A stretch of 64,000 nt of DNA. Source: an uncultured Clostridia bacterium. Its GTDB lineage: Bacteria > Bacillota > Clostridia > UBA1381. Where the stretch lies: assembly GCA_934444735.1 (NCBI GenBank), contig CAKSDE010000005.1, forward strand, positions 62,001 through 126,000, written 5' to 3'. Of the stretch, positions 36,701 to 44,596 are shown one piece after another. Numbering within the stretch: the first letter of the stretch is position 1; each line of letters begins with the position of its first letter. The notes under the pieces were generated by a model. It was not told where the DNA came from and did not search any database. It saw only the letters and a list, made by a program, of their open reading frames with translations. A program made the position numbers and the translations under genes.

Positions 36701-39047
36701 CCGGGAATCCCATAAATATTGCATTTGCATATGCATGATTCGCCGTCCAGTCCGAAGGCAAAGAAAGTGTTCCCTTAAAATCTGTCCAATCGTTTCCGAC
36801 TGCCATTCCCGTTGTTCCGTACTCCGATGTTACAACTGCATTTGCCGGATCGTATGTTCCGTTCATTGCCGCACCGAAATACGGTGTTATACCGTCCGGT
36901 GATGCATTCTTCATTGTTGCCGATACAACGTATGTCTTTCCGGCTTCGGGAGTAAATGTAAAGTCGCCCGTGGATTTTACTTCAAATCCTTCAAAAACTC
37001 TCCATGCGCAATCAAGCTTAAGCGGTCCATCTCCTCTTGTATAATACTTAAAACAGTATCCTCCCGGATTTATACCCGCAGTATAGAAATCACCGTTATC
37101 AACATTTCCGTTATTTCTGAACGTAAAATACGTCGAACCGCCGCCCGTTGTTGCGTCCGGGATTAAATTTTCCGGCTTATCTCCGGCAACATAATCGTTA
37201 TATGCCGCAACGGTTATCTTAAGACCCTTACCCATATCATAGTCCTTTGATTTTGCATAGACATAATATGTTCCGCCTGCTGCATTGTCATTAACTCTTA
37301 ATGTTGCTCTGTTATCACTTGACGTAATGCTGAACCCTTCAGATACCGGCACTCTGTCCGAATCCAGAACAATCCAGTCAAAGTTTTGCAATAATGTTCC
37401 TGCTATACCTACCTGGTTTAAAACGTTTGCCGAGAGTGCGACCACATCACCCGACTTTATTTTATCTGTACTCGTTTCTGCCGAAACAGATATATCATAT
37501 CTCTGTTCCTCCGCTAAATATACCGCATCTTTCGACGATACGTCAATCCACACCGCACTGCCTGTCTGTGTTCCCGCCGGGAATCCCATGAATATTGCAT
37601 TTGCATAATCATGCTTTGCCGTCCAGTCCGAAGGCAAAGAAAGCGTTCCTTTAAAATCCGTCCAATCATTTCCGACTGCCATACCTTTTGTTCCGTACTC
37701 CGGCGTAACAATCGCATTTGCTGGATCGAATGTTCCGTTTATTGCCGCACCGAAATACGGTGTTATACCGTTAGATGATGCATTCTTCATTGTTGCCGAT
37801 ACAACGTATGTCTTTCCGGCTTCGGGAGTAAATGTAAAGTCGCCCGTGGATTTTACTTCAAATCCTTCAAAAACTCTCCATGCGCCGTCAAGCACAAGCG
37901 GTCCATCTCCTCTTGTATAATACTTAAAACAGTATCCTCCCGGATTTATACCCGCAGTGTAGAAATCACTGTTATCAACATTTCCGTTATTTCTGGACGT
38001 AAAATATTTCTGACCGCCGTCTGCTGATGCGTCCGGAATCAGATTTGCCGACTTATCACCCGGAACATAGTCCTCAAAACTTCCTACCGTAATCTCTGCT
38101 GCCTTACCCATATTATAATCGGTCGATTTTGCATAAACATAATATGTTCCGTCTGCAACATCAGCGTCTATTTTTACGGTTGCCTTATCATCTTTTGCCG
38201 AAACCGTAAATCCGGAAGTTACAGGTGTTCTTGTTGAGTCAAGCACTGTCCACTCGAAGTTTTGTTTAAGTGTTCCGACTATTCCGATCTGGTTTACCAC
38301 ATCCGCATCAACGGTTATACTCGCTCCTGCTTTGGTATATCCGCCGCCTGCGGCTGTTACATTTATATCGTAAACTTTTTCCTCTGCCAGATATACCGCA
38401 TCTTTCGACGATACGTCAATCCATACCGCACTGCCTGTCTGTGTTCCTGCCGGGAATCCCATGAATATTGCATTTGCATATGCATGCCCTGCCGTCCAGT
38501 CCGAAGGCAAAGAAAGCGTTCCTTTAAAATCCGTCCAATCGTTTCCGACCGCCATACCTTTTGTTCCGTACTCCGGCGTAACAATCGCATTTGCCGAACC
38601 GTATGTTCCGTTCATTGCCGCACCGAAATACGGTGTTATACCGTTAGATGACGCATTCTTCATTGTTGCCGATACAACGTATGTCTTTCCGGCTTCGGGA
38701 GTAAATGTAAAGTCGCCCGTGGATTTTACTTCAAATCCTTCAAAAACTCTCCATGCGCCGTCAAGCACAAGCGGTCCATCTCCTCTTGTATAATACTTAA
38801 AACAGTATCCTCCCGGATTTATACCCGCAGTGTAGAAATCACTGTTATCAACATTTCCGTTATTTCTGAACGTAAAATATGTTGAACCGCCGCCTGACGA
38901 TGCGTCCGGGATTAAGTTTGCCGGCTTATTACCTGCAATATAGTCCTCATAACTCTCTGCCGCATTTGCGTTTATCCCCAATCCCGCAAAGCTTGTCGCC
39001 GCCAAAGACAGCGCCAGAATTGACGATAATGTTTTGTTCTTTTTCAT
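33735..39047 (-). CDS. Giant secreted protein: three tandem binding-like modules plus beta-helix domain
   Basis: A 1770-residue secreted protein and the largest gene in the window. Signal peptide MKKNKTLSSILALSLAATSF; the ATG has an AAGGAGGT site. Three tandem modules of about 292 residues (about 32-322, 322-614 and 614-905) each carry ANLIPDAS, WRVFEGFEVKSTGDFTFTP, YANAIFMGFPAGTQTGSAV and an Ig-like tail ending in VLDS. Their DNA is nearly identical over long stretches. A beta-helix domain follows (about 905-1560, opening LYVAPNGDDGAAGT, with GAIYCGRNTVQRG and PAIYWDDNQTG), then a fibronectin-like segment and a C-terminal tail. There is no SLH domain, so it is either released or held by its modules. 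The modules may bind a polysaccharide that the beta-helix acts on; that is inferred. Promoter and leader repeats lie upstream. Confidence 0.8.
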   Translation of the reverse strand: MKKNKTLSSILALSLAATSFAGLGINANAAESYEDYIAGNKPANLIPDASSGGGSTYFTFRNNGNVDNSDFYTAGINPGGYCFKYYTRGDGPLVLDGAWRVFEGFEVKSTGDFTFTPEAGKTYVVSATMKNASSNGITPYFGAAMNGTYGSANAIVTPEYGTKGMAVGNDWTDFKGTLSLPSDWTAGHAYANAIFMGFPAGTQTGSAVWIDVSSKDAVYLAEEKVYDINVTAAGGGYTKAGASITVDADVVNQIGIVGTLKQNFEWTVLDSTRTPVTSGFTVSAKDDKATVKIDADVADGTYYVYAKSTDYNMGKAAEITVGSFEDYVPGDKSANLIPDASADGGQKYFTSRNNGNVDNSDFYTAGINPGGYCFKYYTRGDGPLVLDGAWRVFEGFEVKSTGDFTFTPEAGKTYVVSATMKNASSNGITPYFGAAINGTFDPANAIVTPEYGTKGMAVGNDWTDFKGTLSLPSDWTAKHDYANAIFMGFPAGTQTGSAVWIDVSSKDAVYLAEEQRYDISVSAETSTDKIKSGDVVALSANVLNQVGIAGTLLQNFDWIVLDSDRVPVSEGFSITSSDNRATLRVNDNAAGGTYYVYAKSKDYDMGKGLKITVAAYNDYVAGDKPENLIPDATTGGGSTYFTFRNNGNVDNGDFYTAGINPGGYCFKYYTRGDGPLKLDCAWRVFEGFEVKSTGDFTFTPEAGKTYVVSATMKNASPDGITPYFGAAMNGTYDPANAVVTSEYGTTGMAVGNDWTDFKGTLSLPSDWTANHAYANAIFMGFPAGTQTGSAVWLDVSSKDAVYLAEEVAYDINVASEKKGANEVDFTAEVVNQIGTVGSLKQNFNWVVLDSDKNEVSNITITPIEGTAKVKATWDEGVEGGEYTVAAISRDYKKFIRTAKIEIKGGAKTLYVAPNGDDGAAGTATAPLATLAGAREKVKALRASGVTSEINVIFAGGTYYFNNTVVFDKDDSQSAKVTYKAADGEEVVFTGAVSLDLSNASKVTDTAITDRLKDSVKNKVVEIDLSNVISMSGETLSATIQQLVGDYEYPELYLDANKQMLAQWPNGDANYAKYGFVGAGSGAAKNKITYTDSEPSTWSDISNAWVGGYLSYDYLYMRLPVEGIDKENKQITLSVNEDQGLSVTNARTTSQRWKIFNVLEELDTPTEWFIDKNTMKLYYYPPEKNESSVLEISKLKGSMIEIKEADNIAFDGICFEKTRGNAVSAQNVENITISDCTFKNIGVDALSFTGTALAETDKNYWQRQNVDAVYNCEVSDNTFFNIGGHAVVMDGGNVDTLTPGNNVIKNNIFNRCAQTIKNYETIKLLGCGNSILNNNISCASFSAIRHYGNDHVISYNEIYNVIQETDDSGAIYCGRNTVQRGTVISYNYLHDLYSTEELPFAHQPAIYWDDNQTGMKAEYNIIKDAKINIYTNGIDNNFSNNTSINIKKTNMDIKNGGAASNTNTEQSTFAGDIANESLYFEKYANLSSIISSASLTSPDLARYNILKDNLNVAGTGADGIGSNTAAYGTVSNNTNSSDMSIFVDAANQDYRVKNSSAYAATVLNEDFDIEKIGVVSNNAFNTEKVTLAAPFNGEKTNADKIHFVWNYALGATSYKITVAKDANFTDIAASKEVFYNYADIDVERDSSRYYWKVEARNTSREFAAVWQSDVYSFVNGEKISVTAGLNADNTVSVNVINNFYEDGKNADVYIAQYDGGGRLLAVNKAEVALDYMTETVLTENDVDLSISSQAAKVKIFVWEGETPLADPTSVK
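36330..38957 (-). repeat. Three tandem coding repeats of about 875 bp
   Basis: The coding sequence of the 1770-residue protein repeats with a period of about 874-876 bp, with unit starts near 38954, 38080 and 37204. Blocks such as GCAGTGTAGAAATCACTG (near 37965 and 38830) and GAAAGCGTTCCTTTAAAATC (near 37640 and 38510) are identical between copies. This points to recent duplication or gene conversion. More diverged copies occur in the neighbouring SLH gene (29546-33586). Confidence 0.85.
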
Positions 39048-39068
39048 CTCTTTACCTCCTTATAATTT

Positions 39069-39122
39069 GGTAACTCTTTGCAAGTTTACCTATCGGTAAC
39101 CTCACGATAACTTTTTGGTAAC
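39069..39122 (-). promoter_or_regulatory. 11-bp periodic GTTACC repeats in the leader of the giant gene
   Basis: On the plus strand GGTAAC, GTTTAC, GGTAAC, GATAAC and GGTAAC start at 39069, 39084, 39095, 39106 and 39117; the last four are exactly 11 bp apart. Spacing by one helical turn is typical of direct-repeat boxes for OmpR/PhoB-type regulators. The array lies between the promoter and the start codon, where a bound protein could block elongation, or the RNA could be bound. Confidence 0.5.
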
Positions 39123-39155
39123 TTTTTACAAAATTACACGAACTTTATTATAATA

Positions 39156-39184
39156 ATTATAGCACATCTATCATTATTCCACAA
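39156..39184 (-). promoter_or_regulatory. Extended -10 promoter of the giant secreted protein
   Basis: On the minus strand TGCTATAAT (-10 at 39156-39161 with an upstream TG) and -35 TTGTGG at 39179-39184, 17-bp spacer. A TTGACA directly upstream (39185-39190) is at a poorer distance. The leader is about 100 nt and carries the 11-bp repeats. Confidence 0.6.
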
Positions 39185-39416
39185 TGTCAAAAACACCACT
39201 ATTTTTTTATTAGGTTATGGCTCAAATCTGAGAAAAAGTATCAGTTTTGCACTTTTTAAAACTTTGGCATAGCTATGCGTATTTGCGCCGTTTCAGCCTC
39301 AAAATTCTTTTGTCTTACAGATAATATGTAAATTTTTCCTCTTACGAAAATTTTTCGCACCGTTTCCTGTTGAAATATTTTTTCCATGCTTTATAATAAC
39401 TTTTAGATAAATAAAT

Positions 39417-39630
39417 TAGGTAATTGTAAAACTAACGTTTTCCAATTAAAGTTCTTAGGTAGAAATAAAAAGTTCCGGCTGATTTTAATTTCATGTCAGG
39501 TTGAAACTTTTTATTTCAGCCAAAAATGACGCACATGTCGTCATTTTTGATTATAAATCAGGGGTTGGCACCCCTGATACCCCCATAAGAATTGTGGCTA
39601 ATTGTAAAATTTGCATTTTACAATTACCTA
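39417..39630. repeat. 214-bp composite element bounded by two 36-nt palindromes, with three inner stem-loops
   Basis: The left boundary is a half-degenerate copy of the dispersed palindrome (39417-39448) and the right boundary a good copy (39596-39630). Between them are three perfect stem-loops: 39462-39474 with 39505-39517 (GAAATAAAAAGTT arms), 39522-39548 (AAAAATGACG arms around CACATGT) and 39557-39578 (ATCAGGGGT arms around TGGC). No open reading frame of note is present. The rest of the 590-bp gap (39191-39416) is AT-rich with no recognised feature. Confidence 0.7.
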
Positions 39631-39656
39631 ATAAATAAATGAAAGTGAGAAAAATA

Positions 39657-40964
39657 ATGAAAGTAATGTATCAGACAACCCCTAAAAAACAGGATCCGCA
39701 TAAAATAAACCGCATTGCATATATCGCGGAGGCGGCATTTGAATATTTCATTTCTCTTTTAATAACCGGCGCATTTTTAGCCGCAATCCTTACCAATATA
39801 GACGTCCCCGATTCGGTAGTCGGTATCACATCATCGCTCGCGTCTTTGGGATTTTTGGCGCAGGCGGCGTCGGTGCTTTTTCTGAGGCTCCCGGGCAAAA
39901 AGAAAAAACCGGTTACAATAATGCACCTTATAAACCAGCTCATGTTCGTAACGCTTTACGTGATTCCATTTATAAGAGTTCCGCACAACGTCAAAGTCGC
40001 AGCATTTATAATAATGTTTTTAGGCGGTCATTTTATATCGAATGCCGTTTCCCCCTTTAAAATAAGCTGGCTGATGTCGTACGTTCCGGACAAAAAACGA
40101 GGACGGTTCACTGCAAATAAAGAGATAATATCACTTTTGGGGGGAATGATCTTTTCCTATATTATGGGCGCGGTTATTGACCGTTATAATGCCCTCGGCA
40201 ATTCAAGAACAGGGTTTTTAATCTCTGCCGCAACAATTTTTACCCTTTCTCTTTTGCACCTCATCTCGCTTTTGGCGGTAAAAGAGGATAATATTCCGTC
40301 TGCACCAGAGGAGAAAAAAATCTCGGCAAAAGATGTAATCTCAAATACACTGCTCAATAAAAACATGCGCCGCATAATACTTTTAAATATCCTCTGGCAG
40401 TTCGGTACCGGTATATCTACTTCGTTTTTCGGTACATATCAGATAAACGAGCTTGGTTTCAGCTTAAAATATGTCGCAATTCTCTCGGCGCTCTACAGTA
40501 TTGTCCGAGTGATATTCTCACGGTTTTTCGGCAAGTTTGCGGATAAACATTCCTGGGCGGATATGCTGTTTTTAAGTTTTTCAATCGGCGCGTGCGGCTT
40601 TTTGGTAAATACCTTTACAGCCCCCGCAAACGGCACCGTTTTCTATGCGCTGTATTACATGATCTACGCAATATATATGGCGGGAACGAACAGCGGAATC
40701 ATGAACATCACATTCGACTATGCAAGTCATGAAAACAGAGCGGCGGCTTTGGGAATTTCATCTGCATTCGGCGGCTGTGCCGGATTTTTGGCGTCACTGC
40801 TGGGAGCAAAAATCCTCTCGGCGGTTCAGGCAAACGGCAATGCAATCTTTTCGCATACCGTCTATGCACAGCAGATACTGTCTTTTGTTACATTCCTGAT
40901 CTTCTCGGCAGTCGTTATATATATAAAGACGGTTATCGTCAAAATGAAGAGAATCGACGAATAA
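39657..40964 (+). CDS. MFS transporter
   Basis: A membrane transporter of the major facilitator superfamily, about 435 residues with about 12 hydrophobic segments. The loop motif after helix 2-3 appears as LPGKKKKPVT, and SYVPDKKRGRFTANKE lies at a conserved cytoplasmic loop. The central charged loop (AVKEDNIPSAPEEKKIS) splits the two halves. The start is uncertain: ATG at 39657 has a weak AAGTGAG-like site, while ATG at 39639 has none. It lies just after the 214-bp structured element and directly next to the carbohydrate region, so sugar or oligosaccharide transport is plausible but not shown. Confidence 0.8.
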   Translation: MKVMYQTTPKKQDPHKINRIAYIAEAAFEYFISLLITGAFLAAILTNIDVPDSVVGITSSLASLGFLAQAASVLFLRLPGKKKKPVTIMHLINQLMFVTLYVIPFIRVPHNVKVAAFIIMFLGGHFISNAVSPFKISWLMSYVPDKKRGRFTANKEIISLLGGMIFSYIMGAVIDRYNALGNSRTGFLISAATIFTLSLLHLISLLAVKEDNIPSAPEEKKISAKDVISNTLLNKNMRRIILLNILWQFGTGISTSFFGTYQINELGFSLKYVAILSALYSIVRVIFSRFFGKFADKHSWADMLFLSFSIGACGFLVNTFTAPANGTVFYALYYMIYAIYMAGTNSGIMNITFDYASHENRAAALGISSAFGGCAGFLASLLGAKILSAVQANGNAIFSHTVYAQQILSFVTFLIFSAVVIYIKTVIVKMKRIDE

Positions 40965-41029
40965 AAACAGAAAAAATCGGTAAGGCTTAGAGAAAAAACT
41001 CCGCGCTCTGAATTTTTCGTATACTTTTC

Positions 41030-41058
41030 TTGAATATCGGGAAATATTGTGCTATAAT
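41030..41058 (+). promoter_or_regulatory. Promoter of the HAD hydrolase-hydF unit
   Basis: -35 TTGAAT (41030-41035), 17-bp spacer, extended -10 TGCTATAAT (TATAAT at 41053-41058), 38 bp upstream of the HAD gene start. Confidence 0.75.
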
Positions 41059-41096
41059 CAGACTAAAGCAGATTTTTTTAAGAAAGGCTGAATTTT

Positions 41097-41888
41097 ATGA
41101 ATTACAAAGGTGTTTTATTTTTCGATTATGACGGAACTCTTACCGACGAAAAGGACGGCGTTCCGTTCCCGTCGGAGTCCTGCCGAAATGCTTTGGCAGA
41201 GGCGCAAAAAAACGGATATATGGTTGTTCTCAATTCGGGACGTCCGAAATGTCTTGTTACGCAGAGCGGAATAAATTTTGACGGTTATGTTTTATCGAAC
41301 GGCTCATATGCCGAGGTAAACGGCAAAACGATATTTGAAAGCTTTATCCCGAAAGACAAGCTAAAAAAGCTTATCGATAAGCTTGATGAGATGAAGCTCG
41401 GCTATTTTGTGGAAACGCAAGCCATATGCTATTCAAGTGATCCGTCCGACTCCCGCCTTTCGGCGCACAGAATAAATTTCAATATGCCCGAGAGCGCATT
41501 TACTCCTCTTGACAGAGCAAATATCCCCGACACGGGCAAGCTCCAGGTGGTTTTTGATACAGAAGAGCAATACTCTCAGCTTGTCGATTACTTTTCGGGT
41601 ATATTTGTATTCGATCGGCACAGATTATCAAAAAGCACCGACGCGTCACGCTGCGGCATGACAAAGGCGGACGGTGCAAAGGCGATATGTGAGGCGTTCA
41701 ATATAGATAAACACGAAATCTATGCATTCGGGGACGGCTCGAACGACTATGAGCTCCTGAAATTTGCATATCATGCCGCCGCTCCGAAAGAGCATTATCC
41801 CAAGCTCGATGAGGTATGCGACTTTATCACTGACAGCGTTAAAAATGACGGCATTAAAAAAGCGCTTGTCAGATACAACATAATTTAA
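41097..41888 (+). CDS. HAD-superfamily phosphatase, Cof type
   Basis: A 263-residue cytoplasmic HAD hydrolase of the Cof/IIB group, which usually removes phosphate from sugar phosphates or nucleotides. Motif I is FFDYDGTLTDE with the nucleophile Asp at the N terminus. Motif II is LNSGRP, and motif IV is AFGDGSNDYELLKF near the C terminus. A GAAAGG site precedes the ATG. It lies 16 bp before the hydF start and is probably cotranscribed from the promoter at 41030-41058. There is no evident functional tie to hydrogenase maturation. The substrate is unknown. Confidence 0.88.
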   Translation: MNYKGVLFFDYDGTLTDEKDGVPFPSESCRNALAEAQKNGYMVVLNSGRPKCLVTQSGINFDGYVLSNGSYAEVNGKTIFESFIPKDKLKKLIDKLDEMKLGYFVETQAICYSSDPSDSRLSAHRINFNMPESAFTPLDRANIPDTGKLQVVFDTEEQYSQLVDYFSGIFVFDRHRLSKSTDASRCGMTKADGAKAICEAFNIDKHEIYAFGDGSNDYELLKFAYHAAAPKEHYPKLDEVCDFITDSVKNDGIKKALVRYNII

Positions 41889-41904
41889 AAGGGTGGTGAA
41901 TTTT

Positions 41905-43092
41905 ATGGGACTGAACAATACGCCGTCATCGGAAAGAGTACACATAGGCTTTTTCGGCAAGAGAAATGCCGGCAAGTCAAGCGTTGTAAATGCGCTCACA
42001 AACCAGAACATCTCGGTCGTATCCGATATAAAAGGCACAACAACCGATCCGGTATATAAATCCATGGAGCTTTTGCCGTTAGGACCTGTCATGATAATCG
42101 ACACCCCGGGGCTTGACGATGAAGGAGTGCTCGGAAATTTGCGAATCGAAAAGGCAAAAGAGGTGCTCAGAAAAACCGACATTGCCGTAATCGTGGTAGA
42201 TTCACGAGCGGGTGAATCGGAGAGCGAAAAGGAGCTTATAAAGACGTTTTCCGAAAAAAATATTCCTTATATAGTCGTATACAACAAATACGACATCACA
42301 AAAAAAGAGCCTGAAGGTGAAAAATGCATCGCCGTTTCGGCAGTCAGCGGATATAACATAAATGAGCTAAAAAACCGCATCGCACAGCTTACGCCTTCAA
42401 CCGATACCGATAAAACGATTGTCGGCGAATTTCTGCAAAAAGGCGATATTGCGGTTCTGGTCGTACCGATCGACTCTGCCGCGCCAAAAGGACGGCTTAT
42501 CCTCCCCCAGCAGCAGACCATACGCGACATATTGGATCACGGTGCAATCTCGGTAGTCGTGCGCGACAGCGAGCTTTCGGACGCTTTGAAAAAACTTTTC
42601 CAAAAACCCAAGCTTGTAATAACCGACAGTCAGGCTTTCGGGAAAGTTTCAAAGCTTGTCCCGAAAGACATCAAGCTTACATCATTCTCTATCCTGTTTG
42701 CGCGCTATAAAGGCGATCTGCAAAGGGTAGTCAGCGCCGCGCGCTGTATAGACAGCTTAAAAGACGGCGATACAATCCTCATTTCGGAGGGCTGTACACA
42801 TCACCGCCAATGCGACGATATAGGAACCGTCAAGCTGCCGCGCTGGATCAGAGAGTACACAGGCAAAAACATAAATATAAAAACATCTTCGGGAATGGGA
42901 TTTCCCGAGAATCTGTCGGAATTTAAGCTTGTTATACACTGCGGCGGCTGTATGCTAAACGAGCGCGAAATGAAAAGCCGCATAAAAATGTGTGCCGAGC
43001 AAAATATCCCGATTACCAACTACGGCACGGCAATCGCCTATATGAAAGGGATTTTGGAACGGAGTATAGAGATATTCCCCGAATTTAAATAA
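41905..43092 (+). CDS. hydF: [FeFe]-hydrogenase H-cluster maturation GTPase HydF
   Basis: GTPase and scaffold (395 residues) that carries the two-iron subcluster made by HydE/HydG and hands it to apo-hydrogenase. The G domain has Walker A GKRNAGKSS, GTTTDP, DTPG and NKYD. The iron-sulfur ligands of the C-terminal domain are the C-x-H motif in EGCTHHRQC and the CGGC motif in VIHCGGCMLN, spaced as expected for HydF. The ATG at 41905 follows GGGTGGTG with good spacing; the GTG at 41893 lies within that site. hydE, hydG and the hydrogenase are not in this window. It implies H2-producing fermentation. Confidence 0.95.
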   Translation: MGLNNTPSSERVHIGFFGKRNAGKSSVVNALTNQNISVVSDIKGTTTDPVYKSMELLPLGPVMIIDTPGLDDEGVLGNLRIEKAKEVLRKTDIAVIVVDSRAGESESEKELIKTFSEKNIPYIVVYNKYDITKKEPEGEKCIAVSAVSGYNINELKNRIAQLTPSTDTDKTIVGEFLQKGDIAVLVVPIDSAAPKGRLILPQQQTIRDILDHGAISVVVRDSELSDALKKLFQKPKLVITDSQAFGKVSKLVPKDIKLTSFSILFARYKGDLQRVVSAARCIDSLKDGDTILISEGCTHHRQCDDIGTVKLPRWIREYTGKNINIKTSSGMGFPENLSEFKLVIHCGGCMLNEREMKSRIKMCAEQNIPITNYGTAIAYMKGILERSIEIFPEFK

Positions 43093-43098
43093 TGAAAC

Positions 43099-43150
43099 GC
43101 CGTCGGGTTCAGTTAGTCCGTTCTGAAGCATTTTTTCCTATCCCCTAAAA
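43099..43150 (+). repeat. Right-end fragment of the AGGGGAT MITE-like element
   Basis: GCCGTCGGGTTC and TTTTTTCCTATCCCCT, followed by AAAAAAGCAAAGG, match the right part of the elements at 53376-53581 and 62217-62460. The left half is missing. It runs directly into the palindromic terminator. Confidence 0.55.
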
Positions 43151-43154
43151 AAGC

Positions 43155-43192
43155 AAAGGTTGTAAAAAATCAATTGATTTTTTACAACCTTT
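43155..43192. terminator. Perfect 38-nt palindromic terminator between hydF and an MFS gene
   Basis: Two 19-bp arms (AAAGGTTGTAAAAAATCAA and its complement) centred on CAATTG, flanked by A- and T-rich tracts. It ends hydF on the plus strand and the MFS gene on the minus strand. Confidence 0.87.
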
Positions 43193-43215
43193 TTTTACTC
43201 AGATGAAAAAAGTTT

Positions 43216-44388
43216 TTATTTCGCCATTTTCTTTTTCAGTATCAGCGAAAGTATAATCATCGTTATCGGAAAAACCATTGCAAAGAAAAGCCCGGTTTTT
43301 AAAGTAGAAAATGCCGAAATATTTGCCACAAGCTCAGGTCCTGCGGTGCAGCCTACATCACCGGCTAATGCCAAGAGTCCGAAAAGAGCCGTACCCCCCT
43401 GCGGGAAAGCCTTTGCCGCGAGGCTTAATGAACCCGGCCACATGATTCCGACCGAAAAACCGCATATTGCACAGCCTGCAAGATTTACAAGCGGTGCCGG
43501 GATTACCGATGCGGTTAAGTATCCGCAAATGCATATTAAAGAGGTTATGCAAAGGCTTTTTTGCAGATTCATCTTCTCGCCGAATTTCCCGTAGCCCACA
43601 CGCGCAATACCCATAAATACCGCAAACATACAGGGGCCTAAAATATCTCCTATCTGTTTTGAAATCCCCAGACTTGTTTCAACGAACATAGACGCCCATT
43701 GGCTCATGGCAAGCTCCGCCGCTCCCGAACAAAGCATCAAAAGCACGAATATCCAAAACATTCCCGATTTTGCCATAGAAAGAAAGCTTGTGCGCTCTTC
43801 CTCCTCGCCTCCGAATACGTTAATAGGCACTTTTGCAAAAAGGAATGCCGTAATTATCGGGAGTATCGCCCAGTAAAAGGACAGATAACGCCAATTTTCA
43901 AGTCCGAAAATCCCGAAAAACAAAGTTGCAATCAATATGGTATATACACTTCCCCAGCAGTAAAATGAGTGCAAAAGACTCATCGACGCAGATTTCGCGT
44001 CCCCGGGCAGCGCCTCAACAACAGGGCTTACCATAACCTCAGTCAGACCGCTTCCGACAGCACATATTACAGTCGCAATTATAAGGCCTATGTACGGATT
44101 CATAATAAAGGGCAGAATCCCCAAAAGGATAAGACCTGCCGCGGCAAAGACCTGTCCGCCGATAAGCACGCGCCTGTAACCGATCTTCTCAACATATCTT
44201 GCCCCGAAAAGGTCAACGAACATCTGGCTTACAAAGTTTATCGTTATAAGCGACGCTATTTTTGTAATACTCAAAGAAAACTGCTCCGAGAACATTACAA
44301 ACAAAAGCGGAGAAAAATTATTTACCACCGCCTGTGTGATATATCCCAAATAGCACGCAATTTTTGTTGTCTTAAATGTGGTTTTCAT
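43216..44388 (-). CDS. MFS transporter
   Basis: A 390-residue major-facilitator protein with about 12 hydrophobic segments. Conserved loop GARYVEKIGYRRVLIGG lies between helices 2 and 3. GSGLTEVMVSPVVEALPGD and the later GFSVGIMWPGSLSLAAKAFP recall the sugar-type (FucP-like) group, but the substrate is not clear. The ATG at 44386-44388 has a GGGAGAGAG site; longer upstream readings lack one. It is monocistronic, with a terminator at 43155-43192. It is divergent from the glycosyltransferase operon. Confidence 0.85.
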   Translation of the reverse strand: MKTTFKTTKIACYLGYITQAVVNNFSPLLFVMFSEQFSLSITKIASLITINFVSQMFVDLFGARYVEKIGYRRVLIGGQVFAAAGLILLGILPFIMNPYIGLIIATVICAVGSGLTEVMVSPVVEALPGDAKSASMSLLHSFYCWGSVYTILIATLFFGIFGLENWRYLSFYWAILPIITAFLFAKVPINVFGGEEEERTSFLSMAKSGMFWIFVLLMLCSGAAELAMSQWASMFVETSLGISKQIGDILGPCMFAVFMGIARVGYGKFGEKMNLQKSLCITSLICICGYLTASVIPAPLVNLAGCAICGFSVGIMWPGSLSLAAKAFPQGGTALFGLLALAGDVGCTAGPELVANISAFSTLKTGLFFAMVFPITMIILSLILKKKMAK

Positions 44389-44495
44389 AACACTCTCTCC
44401 CAAAAACATTTCAGCTACTATAATAACATACAACTTGCTGAAAAGTCAAGCCAAATCGGGAAAAATATTCTGTCTTTTTGCTACGCCTTCAATCA

Positions 44496-44524
44496 TTGAC
44501 ATATTTTTTCTTTTTTGGTATAAT
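44496..44524 (+). promoter_or_regulatory. Consensus promoter of the glycosyltransferase-MATE operon
   Basis: Perfect -35 TTGACA (44496-44501), 17-bp spacer, perfect -10 TATAAT (44519-44524), about 73 bp upstream of the first gene. Confidence 0.85.
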
Positions 44525-44596
44525 ACATACAGAACATAGCTCAAAAAAGCCGATATGTTTGTGATTAATGTAAATATTGTATTGGAGTGAAAATAG

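Noticed and set aside
36330..38957. Possible CRISPR-like direct repeats
   Set aside because: The repeats are about 875 bp, in frame, and encode protein modules. There are no short repeats with unique spacers and no cas genes.
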